DNA of 64,000 bases from Plasmodiophora brassicae. Taxonomy: Eukaryota; Endomyxa: Phytomyxea; Phytomyxea; Plasmodiophorida. Location of the stretch: contig CP145415.1 in assembly GCA_036867785.1 (NCBI GenBank), positions 248,001-312,000 on the forward strand. The letters are read 5' to 3'. Of this stretch, positions 28,994 to 38,196 are shown one piece after another (the stretch's first letter is position 1; each line of letters starts with the position of its first letter). A program made the position numbers and the translations under genes. The notes under the pieces were generated by a model. It searched no databases and was not told the origin of the DNA. It saw only the letters and a list, made by a program, of their open reading frames with translations.

Positions 28994-29821
28994 ATGCGTC
29001 GTCAGGTGCTTTCAGCTGCGGTTGCGATCGTGACGGTAGCCATCGCCGCCAGCGCGTTGACGCCGGCCCTGACGCAGGACTTGAACGACATCTTCGACCA
29101 GCTTCACATCAGTGACGGCAGCATCGCGTCCGATCTACGCGCGACCGTTATCGAGTGTATCGAGAGCCGAGCCGACGGTGATGATGCTGACTGGAAGGAT
29201 GTCATCGAGACCTGTTTTCGTACGGCCATCGGTGACGCCGGGGTCACCCGCCTGAACGGGCGTCTGGCCGCCGCCCTGCGCAACCGGTCCTGGCACTGCG
29301 ATGCACCCCGAGCGGACGAGCCGAACCCGCACGACGCCCTGGAAGCAACCTACAGAGCGATTATCGACGATGAAGCGTACGCCCGCCAACTACAGGACGA
29401 GGAGGACCGCCCGATGCCCAATCCACACGACGCCCCTGAATCGACAAGCGCCAATGCAGGCATTGACGATGAAGAGCTCGCACGTCTGCTTCAAGAGCAA
29501 GAAGATCAGCTTGGACGCGCAAGTGTCGTCACCGATGACGAGCGGGTCGCAAGGCGCCTGCAAGACGAAGAGGACCGTCGCCAGCTCCATGCGGAACCAG
29601 AATCAGGCCATGGAGCTCTGGACACAGCCGCGGCTCCTCATCACGAGGCCGACTCGCGACGGTCGTCGCACGCCGATGTGGCGCAGCGTGAGCGGGACGA
29701 GGAACTTGCGGTTCGGCTGCTTATGGAATCGCTCGCTCGCGAGGAGGACGCCCGGGACACGGCGACGGCAACCGACGAAGACATGGCTCGCCGATTGCAG
29801 GACGCGGAATGGGGCGCCTAG
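28994..29821 (+). CDS. Secreted protein with UIM-like acidic repeats (275 aa)
   Basis: The ATG at 28994 starts a signal peptide (MRRQVLSAAVAIVTVAIAAS). A helical domain with three Cys follows to residue about 105. The C-terminal 160 residues repeat a motif close to (D/E)DExxARxLQ(D/E)(E/Q)ED: DDEAYARQLQDEEDR, DDEELARLLQEQEDQ, DDERVARRLQDEEDR, DEELAVRLLMESLAREED and DEDMARRLQDAE. Acidic residues followed by ALxxSLxxE-like helices resemble ubiquitin-interacting motifs, though the key Ser is mostly replaced. An exported protein with such repeats could target host ubiquitin machinery; that is speculation. It has no introns and good codon regularity. Confidence 0.72.
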   Translation: MRRQVLSAAVAIVTVAIAASALTPALTQDLNDIFDQLHISDGSIASDLRATVIECIESRADGDDADWKDVIETCFRTAIGDAGVTRLNGRLAAALRNRSWHCDAPRADEPNPHDALEATYRAIIDDEAYARQLQDEEDRPMPNPHDAPESTSANAGIDDEELARLLQEQEDQLGRASVVTDDERVARRLQDEEDRRQLHAEPESGHGALDTAAAPHHEADSRRSSHADVAQRERDEELAVRLLMESLAREEDARDTATATDEDMARRLQDAEWGA

Positions 29822-30059
29822 AACGCAAACCACCCGTACCTGATGGGAACGAACGCGCGCCCGATCCGGGAGGGGCCCTGACAGTATTTGGAATACAGCA
29901 ACCCGCGCTGAACCTGTGAGCAGGGCACGGTCGACAACGTTGCACAAGGTGAGCAGGCGCAGGTAGCAACGCGGGACCACTGCTGCATGATGCAAGTGTA
30001 TTATTACTGGTCGAGCTCGAGCCGGTAGGGGCGCGTAACACAGCCCTCCATAACATCCG

Positions 30060-31108
30060 TCAAGTCGCCGGACGGAATCGGTCAGGCAGCGCGTGGCGAA
30101 CCTTGAGCGTGCCGAACAGGACGTCGATGAACACGTTGACCATGGCGAAGTTGACGTCGTCGAGGTGATGCAGGTAATGAACGGTGCGCAGCTCACGATA
30201 CCATGCGTAGGGTTCCAGTTCGAATCCGCGAATGTGGAACGATATGTGCAGGGCACTGCCCAGCAACGCCATGATGATATACCCGGCCAGCACGAACGCC
30301 GTCGTCGCCGACGACGTGCCGATGAATTGACGTCCGATTGCCTGTTGCGTCACTCGCGTATTAGGCGTTCGTCCCGTAAGCACCAGGAAATCCTACCAGG
30401 ATAAGGAACATGCCGACGGCCAGTGGTCCCTCGTGATGCCAACTCGACGTCGTGCTCAGGAACGGGTTCAACAAGTCCAGTAGCGTCGGTGTCCCATTCG
30501 GGTAGAATCGTCGAACCGCCCGCGTCACGTCACCGTAGAAGTCACGCGGCGGGAAGCTGTGATGATGGTGCACCTAGGCATTTCGTTAGCAAGGAATTTG
30601 CAGAACGACGTGGACCCGAGACGAAAACCATGTGAATGCGATGCATTTCGCCTTTGGTGTGGTGCGCGGCCAGATGCCATAGGTAGAAGGCGAGTAGGCC
30701 GGCAGCGTAGTATCCCGGGACGGTCCACAGCGAGCATCCCGTTGCCAAGCTGGTCAACGCGGAGAACGCCGACAGGAACGCGACCATAGCGCCAAGCGGC
30801 CGCCACAAGTTCATGACCTCGCCATTCAATGCCATCTGGTCACCGTATCCTCGTCGGGTGCTCTCGGCTTGATCTCCGTATCGCGGCACAGCGCTGGTTT
30901 CCCTCATTGATTCCATCAGGCGCTTCATGGCCCAGCTCGACACGACCAGTTGAAGAAACGGGACCCTCGGGACGCCGTCCGGCAGCATTGTCACCGAGGC
31001 CACGAGAGCAGCCACGATACTGTCCCTGAGGAACGGCGCCCGCGACGGATGCGCCAGCGTCTGACGGATGGCGTCCAACCCTATGCCGGCAGCGTGAGAA
31101 TGTGCCAT
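30060..31108 (-). CDS. Fatty acid hydroxylase superfamily membrane enzyme (312 aa, three exons)
   Basis: Exons are 30629-31108, 30397-30573 and 30060-30341, with two 55-bp introns (GTTTTCGTC...CCTAG and GTAGGATTT...CAACAG). Summed exons keep frame. The histidine clusters of di-iron membrane hydroxylases are present: WHLAAHHTKGEMHRIHMVHH spans the first splice junction, and VHYLHHLDDVNFAMVNVFID is followed by VLFGT, matching the HHxxx..NxG..xDxLFGT block of the family. Hydrophobic segments lie at about residues 100-150, 205-220 and 235-255. Substrate could be a fatty acid, sphingolipid or sterol precursor in the ER; the sequence does not decide. A deleted copy lies at 21112-21390. Confidence 0.82.
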
Positions 31109-31429
31109 TACGTTCCAATTCGGGACGAACCTCGGACGGCAACACTAAGCAGTTGGGAAGCAGGCACCGGACCGTCAACGACATCGGTACGTAGTGTTGT
31201 CTAGGGCGGCCGCGGCGAGGACTGCGCTGGCAAGCACAATCATTACCTTGATGGACACCATCGTACGCCCCTATAGAAGAGGACGGGCGGCTGCAGATTG
31301 CAATCTAATATCTCAATGAGGCGACAGTCCTCGACGCCGCCGCACAACACGGTGCTGGCGGCCGCCCAAACAGATCTGCGACAGAAAACCCCGCTTTTAG
31401 AAACGCGCAGATACGCGGTTTTCGACGGT
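31109..31429. other. Intergenic with an orphan signal-peptide frame
   Basis: On the minus strand an ATG at 31260 encodes MVSIKVMIVLASAVLAAAAL then stops at about 31178. It looks like the signal peptide of a lost or truncated secreted-protein gene. Nothing further is supported. Confidence 0.35.
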
Positions 31430-31610
31430 TCGCCTGACGAACTTCGTTGCTGGTCAGAGGAATATCGATCAGCATTGGGGCAAGAAGCCACCATTTAAAG
31501 ACACTACACGTAGGCGGTGACGAAGATGTGGCACCCGTGGTCCACTATGCTGTCGCGGCCGGCCAGGACGCCATGTTCAGCAACGACCACGAGGAGCGAT
31601 TTCCTTGTGG
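31430..31610 (-). pseudogene. Partial DNA-level copy of UXT
   Basis: About 31436-31600 aligns with 24424-24590 of the UXT gene (GACGAACTTCGT, GAAGCCACCATT, AGACACTACACGT, GTGGTCCACT-like). The match runs through the UXT intron, so this is a genomic duplication, not a retrocopy. The frame is broken and only the central part of the gene is present. Confidence 0.75.
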
Positions 31611-32351
31611 GATTCGTCTTATCTCAATCGATTTGTGAAGACCGGTTGTGCAACCTTTGGCGTGGGGTTCATGGAAATGGTCCGAATACACAGCAACGAC
31701 GCACTGCAGTCATTTTTTGGGTTGCCCTTGCGGAGTCGGACGATGGCGCCTGCGTCGGGCAGTTCGAGGGCGCTTCAGGTCGCGTTGACGAAGCGATTCA
31801 ACGTGACTGATGGTTGGTATACTCGCTCAAGAACCAAGTCGCCTTGCCTGGTGTCGGAGGACGAATTCTTTCAAATACGCTGCAACGCCGGTTGACCAGC
31901 CACATCGCAGCAACAGATCGACCGGATGCTGAAGACGCGACGTTGCAGGAACCTCCCGGAGTGATTTTGTCATATCTCTATGATCAGACCAGCCCTCCCA
32001 GTGCTCGTTGAGTTCAGCAACGTGGCTCTGCCAGCCATCGAGGCCCTAACGGATGAGGCTGAAGTTCTCAGGTTCGTTATTTCAGGTTCGCAGCCTGGCA
32101 TTTCGTGTAACTGACCGGCATTTAGGTTGATCGGAATTGGTGTCTGGCCATGCATCTTTACAACGGATCTGATGGTCGACGCTACGTACGATGATACCCT
32201 GGAGACCAAATGTGGCGTCGATAAGGCGAGGTTCGATGTCAACAACAAGATCCGATATCCCAAGTCGAAGCTTGGATTTCAGGCTAAATACGTGTCCCAT
32301 TTAATTTGCTGTGCCAGGTATGTGGCCTCAACGCATGCATTGCCTTCAGGT
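31611..32351. other. About 0.7 kb with no supported gene
   Basis: Short frames on both strands (for example 31605-31895 + and 32082-32300 -) look partly protein-like but lack starts, introns or domains. They may be gene fragments. Confidence 0.35.
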
Positions 32352-33013
32352 GGCGCGTGTAGTGACTGTACGGGATCTCCGCTTATACATACTGTCTGTC
32401 AAGTACTGGACGCATCAGACTGCACTAAAAGACCAAGACAGAACGTTGCCAAGTCTGAATAGCATTCGGCGCGAGCTCTCGTCGAGGGAAGCGTTCGGGT
32501 CAGGTCAGGAATTTGTCCGCCGAGGTGACGACCTTTGGGGCACTCTTGTCGGGAAAGGGCGTGGAAGAACAGCGCACCAACCTCAGCAAGCAAGCTGCAC
32601 AAGCGAAGATTCCCAAAGGACGTGCTCTGCCTTTCTTCAGCAATGACGATGGATGGCTGCTGAAGTTTACTCAATTGCTTCGGCCCGGATCACGTCAGTG
32701 TTTTGGAACGCACAGAATGGAGAAGGTAACCGTGGAGGAAGGACATCGGCAAGCGCTCTTACCGTATGAAGCCGGGTGAGAGGGAAGAACGGTCACTGTG
32801 CGCTGTTCTTCACGCCCCTTCCAGACAAGAGTGCCCCAAGGTCGTCACCTCGGCGGACAAATTTCTGACCTGCCTCGATTACAAAGTCTTCGCTTCCGTC
32901 GACGACAGCTCACGCCGAATGCTCTTCAGACTTGGCAACGTTCTGTTTTGGTCTTTTAATGCAGTCTGATACGTCCAGTACTTGAGGAGATCCCGTACAG
33001 TCATTACTCGCGC
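32352..33013. repeat. Long foldback element with arms of about 200 bp
   Basis: The left arm (about 32352-32582) is the reverse complement of the right arm (about 32797-33013), with few mismatches and one extra block of about 18 bp in the left arm near 32380. Shared words include GACTGTACGGGATCTCC, ACAGAACGTTGCCAAG and TTGGGGCACTCTTGTC. The central 215 bp is unique. No transposase is present. It could be a non-autonomous foldback transposon, and its transcript would form long double-stranded RNA. Confidence 0.85.
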
Positions 33014-33979
33014 GCGTACCCATGATCAGCCACGTCGGGACCGGATCAGGGCTTCACAGGCAAACGTCTGGATTCCCCAGAACTGGCACTCCGCTGGGCC
33101 CGGTCGGAGCACTTTCCGCGCGGGCGCGAAACAGATAAACAATCATCAGTGACGAACGTGTCTGTACATCGACATAGCTTATGTAACTCGTGATATTCGT
33201 CGGAGGGGACATCGGCCGCACCAGGGTGCTGCGAGCAGGGCTAGGTTCCCAGACGCCGACAGTCGACCTCGGCCCATTAGTGTCACGACATTGATCGAAG
33301 CCCTGGGACGCTCCTTCTGGCGTTCCAGAAAGTCGACTATTATGGCGGCTGCCACCAACCGTGAGGGATCATCTCCGAAGGGCACATGTCGCTGGCCTTC
33401 CTATTGTTTGTCCCCTTGCGCAGGTGCAGGCCAAGCAACGTATGGAAGATTTCATTCAACCGCATATCGGGTTGACCGACGCAGCCCTCGACCCGTTATT
33501 GACGTTTGCGACTCGCACGACGCGCTTCGGAAGTCAGGTCATAGCGGGTTTGGCACTGCTGGGCACCATCGATCGACGCGAATGCCCTAACTGAAATGGC
33601 TGTAAACTGCTCCAGCCGCTGCTAATTTGGCGATCGCTGAATGCCTGAATCTGATGTCTGATGGCGCAGTCGCGCCGGGTTGGCACATTCGCAATCAAAA
33701 ACCCCAATGAGGCTGATCAAGACGATCGGCCGCGCAACGAAGCTTCCCTTCCGGGACCGGCCCCGCATTGAAAAAGTCTATACACCAGTGATGCGTGGCG
33801 GTCACCTCGGGCGCCCCCGGCACCCGCAGCAGTTACGCGGATTTCGATTGCGCGTCGGTCGGTGCGTGGTCGGGTCGTCAGTCGTCACGTCACCTGGCTG
33901 GTCATTTTGGGATTGGTCTGTTTGGGGCGCGGGGGTGGTGCTGCGCAGGTGGCTCCTGTTGGGGGCGCGCCCCACCGAA
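33014..33979. other. Gap left of ATG2, one possible exon
   Basis: From 33422, after a good acceptor (CCCCTTGCGCAG), a frame encodes VQAKQRMEDFIQPHIGLTD and stops at 33594. It may be a last exon, but I could not find its upstream partner. The rest shows nothing. Confidence 0.35.
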
Positions 33980-36900
33980 ATGCTGCTCGGGCTGCTGTCG
34001 CGACGCTTCTGCCAGTACGTCCTGAAGCGCCTGTTCGGGCAGTTCCTCGACGGAGGCGACCTGGGCGACCTGCGCCTGCTCGACGCCGACGTCGTCTCGA
34101 TTCGCAATGTGGCGCTGCGCATCCCGCGTGTCGGGCGTTGGCGCGCGCGACACGCCGTTATCGGCCATGTGAAGGCGGTGATCCCGTGGCGGTCACTGCT
34201 GTCCGGTTCATGTTCGCTCGAACTGCACCGGGTCGAGATCGACCTCCACATGGACGACGACGACGGTGATGATGTCACGGACGCGCCGTCGTCGTCGTCG
34301 GGGAGTTCTCCAACGGCGCCGTCGAATGACATGGAATCTGCTCTGCGGCAAACGCTGGCCGAGTCGCTTGTATTCCGGGACGACGGCGTGGGCCCCGACC
34401 TCGCTTCCGGGTCGGCCCCCGGCAACGCCGCCGTCGACGCCATCGCGGGTTGCATCGAAGGAATTCTTCGCGAAACGGCTGTCTCCGCCATCGACGTCAC
34501 CGTTCGTCTGCATTTTCCCAACGGGCCCACGCTGACCGTCGCGATTCCCGCCATCGCCTATGCGGATCTATCTGACACGCTTCGGCACGACGTTTCATTC
34601 CCGAACGGGATGTCGGCGTCGATTGGCTCGAATGCCATTGCGTCGACGTCTGCGCCGTGTCGCGTGATGCTCGACGAGCGCAGCGGTGTGGTTACCTTCG
34701 ATGGCCGCCTCGATGTGTCATCGGATGTTGCTGGCCTCGGGCACGCTCGAGAATTGCTTAACGTTGCACTTCGTAACGGCGCTGGCCCTGCGTCGCCCGT
34801 TTCTGTTATGTCCTCGCCCGGACACGATGTGCACCCGCTGACGGCTAGCGAGGTCGTTCGAGCGCATGCCGATTTGGCAGCGGCCATGTCGTCTTCAATG
34901 CGCTCGACAGGGGGCGATGTGTTCTACGATTGTGTCTCCGTTGGCAGTTCGCAGCCGCCAGCCCGACAATGGTCTCTTACGACCGCATCCGTACACGTTG
35001 TCATTGGCGACGCCGCATCTGGTGTCGAGGTTCTCGCCTCGATGGTTCGTGCCTCCGGGTCAACTGTATCTGTGGATGAGGTTGCAGTTCGACGAGGCCC
35101 TGCCACGATTGCCACCATCCCGCACCTGGGATTGTCTGTCGCTGATGTGGTCAGCGTCGACATCCCCGACGCTGTACGGCTCGCTGTTTCCAGCGACGAC
35201 GTTGTCCACCTTCGGGCTCTGTCGCACTTGATCTTGTCCGCTTCGTCGATTGCCGACGCATCGTCATTGTCGCCTTCATCGTCGATGCGTCCTGTTGCGG
35301 TTTCATTCGGACCTGTGGATATCGGCTACGATTCGAACCGCTTCCGGTGCAAGTCGGGGAGAATCCAATGCGATTTGGGAGCCGATCGCGCGTTTCGTGT
35401 CGTTCTGTCTCGGTGGCATTTCTCCCTGGGTGATGGCGTCGTCGCCGAGGCGCCTGACGACGCCCAGATCGGTATCGTGTGGCGGCGCGACTCTAAGCCG
35501 TTGCCTGCGCTTCCGCGACTTCAGACGAGGCCGCCCGTCCCATTCCGCGTCTGGGAAGGCGATTCGACAACGTCTTCTACGGACGACCCGGTTGCCCACT
35601 TCCGGAAGGAGTATGCGGACTCATCCCAGGTGAACATTACTGCCGCATTTGGCGACGTTGCCATCCGCATCAACGACGGCCTAGAACGTGTTTGGCAACC
35701 ATCATCAGGTGGCCATTCCTTCGTATCTTCTTTGTCAATGTCTTCTGATTTTTCGTTGGCACGGCTTCGTCTGTTTTCTCGATTGGGGTCACTGGAGGCG
35801 CAGTCGTGCGACTTGTTCGTGACGTCCTCACCACGATTTGCTGTCGTGACGTGTTCGCGTATAACAGCCCTCGACGACACCAGGGTCGTTATCGTATCCT
35901 CATCCTCGTCCATCGCTCCATCGGATTCCATTCCGTGCCTGACTGTCACGTCGTCCCCATCGCAACTCCTCGTCAGCGCCTCTAGTGTGTTCGTCCGCTT
36001 GACGCCAGACATTGTCGAATATGCTTATGGCTTCTTCCGAACAATCCACAATGGGAACGGGTCGTCCAAGTATGCGCCGGCCAAGTCGGTTGATGTGCAC
36101 GTGAACGCACTGGATTGTGCCGTCGAAGTCATTCGTGACGCCGTCCCTGTTGTCGCGGATATCAACCGCATCCGCCTGCTGGCGATCATTGGCAACCTGT
36201 CGTTTGGGAACGCCAGCTCCACGTTGACGCTGTCGGGTCGCGACTTATCGGCTCATGTTGCACTCGGGGATGGCCTCCTTCCCACCTGCCCAGACCCACA
36301 TGCTGGCCACGACGTCGATTCCGTCGCCGCACGGGGGTTCGCCACGTTCGCCTCCGTCGACGCAGTCGACCTGTCCATCGACGACAAGACGTGCCTGAAC
36401 ATTGGACGTATCGGGGTCACCTGCTGCTCTGATACGCTGACGGCGCTGATCGCTGCTGTGTCTTCGACGTCGCCAGCAACGTCGCCGTCGAGCCGGCTGG
36501 ACGTTCCCGACAATGATGCAAAGGAACCCGATCTGCATGCTGTTCGTGACGTCCGCGTCGAAGTGCATGACATGCTGGCGCTTTCCGCCGCCGTTACAGC
36601 GAAGCTCCGACTGGACTTTGACGAGGATGATGATGATGATGCGGATGAGGATTTCGCCAGAGCCCACCTTGCGGTCACTGATGACACGTACCTGGGCGGC
36701 AGTCACCCGGACACGAGCACCGAGCACGCGTCTGAACCGACATGGTTCAACGGCGGTCAGCCGGATCTGGTCGATGACTACTTTGCGGCTGCCTCCGAAC
36801 CAGCCTCGGATGGTGACCACCAGGTCGTCATCAGCGTTTCCAGGTTCGCATGGCGTATCTTTAGTGGGTCGGATTTCCCGTCTCAACCACCACTGGCGTC

Positions 36901-38146
36901 GTCGTCATCGTCCTCGTCACTACCCAACGGCGGTTCTGGTTCGCTCGACCAGCACTTCTACCGTCCGGCAGGTTCGCCGGGGCCTCGCGCGGCCGCCATG
37001 TCGAAACGCGGCCGGGACAGCGTCGAACTTCAAATCGTCGACATTCACGTGAGGCACAACGTCCAAGGCGTTCATCGCACGCGCGCGTCGATGCGCTCTG
37101 TTCGCGTCGCCGACGACGTAGTCGACTCGCGTTACCAAGTGCTGATTGACGCGTCCGCACGTCCATCCACGTTAGATCTGGAATGGGTCCGGGTGCGCAC
37201 CTGGCCCAGCGACGCCGAGCTACGTGCACGTGTTGCTCTCGCACCGCTTGTCTTCAGCGTCGACGGGGAGACGGTCCGCTTTCTCACCGCGTTCGTCGCC
37301 GACGCCGACGGGCGTGTCACGTCGAGGGCCGTCGAGAACGACGTTGTCCAGCTGGAAGCCGTTCGCGTCCGTGTCGCGTACGTCCAGTGGTTCCACATCG
37401 CGTGCACGCCGGTGACGATCAGTTACCGCCCGCGACCCGTGGACATCGCCGGTGTTCGCGCGTCCGACATCCTCGGCATTCTGGCCCTGATCCCGGTCGA
37501 GGGCGTCCGCCTGCAGCTTCAACCCGTCGAGCTTCGCGGCATCGCCGGTCTGGATCGCCTGCCCGCCGCGCTCTGCAATGCCTGGGCGGCCGACATTGTC
37601 GCCAACCAGACGCAGGCCTACATCGCCGGCATCCAGCCGTTCCGGTCGCTCGTCAACGTCGGCGGCGCGCTTCGCGATCTCGTGTTCGTCCCTGCCCTGC
37701 AACTCGTTCGACAGGGCGACGAGCGGGTTCCTGCGGCGAGGCTGACGCCAGCGCAGGCGGCGCGACAGGTCACCATGGAGACGGTCAACCTGATGATGAC
37801 GCTGGTCGGTGGAGCACACAGCGTTCTGTCCGCTGTCGAGGACGCCGTTTCGCCACAGTCGACGCCGGGTCGGCGACGACGGCGACGGCGGCAGGAAAGC
37901 CGGCGCCCGCATGGGTTCAAGGACGGGTGCCGGCAGGCGTACGCGTCGCTGGCCGTCGGCGTTCGTGCCGCCTGCGAGAGTCTGGTCGGCGTACCGTCTG
38001 GGGACTGGCCGGCCGCCGTTCCGCGTGTCGTCCTGGAGCCTGCGCTGGGTGCCACTCGCGCCCTGAACCAGACGCTGCAGGGCCTGCGGGCATCGCTGGA
38101 CCCGGCCCCGGCGCCTGCAACCGACCCTGATCGTGCTTCTCGATAG
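33980..38146 (+). CDS. ATG2: Autophagy lipid-transfer protein Atg2 (about 1388 aa, single exon)
   Basis: The ATG at 33980 gives MLLGLLSRRFCQYVLKRLFG, matching the Atg2/VPS13 N-terminal chorein start, followed by LRLLDADVVSIRNVALRIP and IPWRSLL. The C-terminal region has LVNVGGALRDLVFVPALQL, close to the RSVVNVGSGVADLVLLP block of Atg2, after GVRLQLQPVELRGIAGLD. Between them are long beta-rich stretches, as in the lipid-transfer rod, with Asp/Ser-rich loops. Atg2 moves phospholipids from the ER to the growing phagophore. The frame continues upstream without an ATG and is not counted. The length is somewhat below the 1600-1900 of animals and fungi. It ends 50 bp from the convergent phosphatase. 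Confidence 0.8.
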   Translation: MLLGLLSRRFCQYVLKRLFGQFLDGGDLGDLRLLDADVVSIRNVALRIPRVGRWRARHAVIGHVKAVIPWRSLLSGSCSLELHRVEIDLHMDDDDGDDVTDAPSSSSGSSPTAPSNDMESALRQTLAESLVFRDDGVGPDLASGSAPGNAAVDAIAGCIEGILRETAVSAIDVTVRLHFPNGPTLTVAIPAIAYADLSDTLRHDVSFPNGMSASIGSNAIASTSAPCRVMLDERSGVVTFDGRLDVSSDVAGLGHARELLNVALRNGAGPASPVSVMSSPGHDVHPLTASEVVRAHADLAAAMSSSMRSTGGDVFYDCVSVGSSQPPARQWSLTTASVHVVIGDAASGVEVLASMVRASGSTVSVDEVAVRRGPATIATIPHLGLSVADVVSVDIPDAVRLAVSSDDVVHLRALSHLILSASSIADASSLSPSSSMRPVAVSFGPVDIGYDSNRFRCKSGRIQCDLGADRAFRVVLSRWHFSLGDGVVAEAPDDAQIGIVWRRDSKPLPALPRLQTRPPVPFRVWEGDSTTSSTDDPVAHFRKEYADSSQVNITAAFGDVAIRINDGLERVWQPSSGGHSFVSSLSMSSDFSLARLRLFSRLGSLEAQSCDLFVTSSPRFAVVTCSRITALDDTRVVIVSSSSSIAPSDSIPCLTVTSSPSQLLVSASSVFVRLTPDIVEYAYGFFRTIHNGNGSSKYAPAKSVDVHVNALDCAVEVIRDAVPVVADINRIRLLAIIGNLSFGNASSTLTLSGRDLSAHVALGDGLLPTCPDPHAGHDVDSVAARGFATFASVDAVDLSIDDKTCLNIGRIGVTCCSDTLTALIAAVSSTSPATSPSSRLDVPDNDAKEPDLHAVRDVRVEVHDMLALSAAVTAKLRLDFDEDDDDDADEDFARAHLAVTDDTYLGGSHPDTSTEHASEPTWFNGGQPDLVDDYFAAASEPASDGDHQVVISVSRFAWRIFSGSDFPSQPPLASSSSSSSLPNGGSGSLDQHFYRPAGSPGPRAAAMSKRGRDSVELQIVDIHVRHNVQGVHRTRASMRSVRVADDVVDSRYQVLIDASARPSTLDLEWVRVRTWPSDAELRARVALAPLVFSVDGETVRFLTAFVADADGRVTSRAVENDVVQLEAVRVRVAYVQWFHIACTPVTISYRPRPVDIAGVRASDILGILALIPVEGVRLQLQPVELRGIAGLDRLPAALCNAWAADIVANQTQAYIAGIQPFRSLVNVGGALRDLVFVPALQLVRQGDERVPAARLTPAQAARQVTMETVNLMMTLVGGAHSVLSAVEDAVSPQSTPGRRRRRRRQESRRPHGFKDGCRQAYASLAVGVRAACESLVGVPSGDWPAAVPRVVLEPALGATRALNQTLQGLRASLDPAPAPATDPDRASR

Positions 38147-38196
38147 CATGGTTTCGTCGTGTATTGGTACCATTTCGCCCGGGACGTGAACATGTG

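Noticed and set aside
31178-31260. A 27-residue signal-peptide frame as a gene
   Set aside because: It stops immediately after the signal peptide and no exon follows; noted only as a possible remnant.
33680-33979. Upstream extension of the ATG2 frame
   Set aside because: It has no ATG, starts only from TTG, and the extra residues do not resemble the Atg2 N-terminus.
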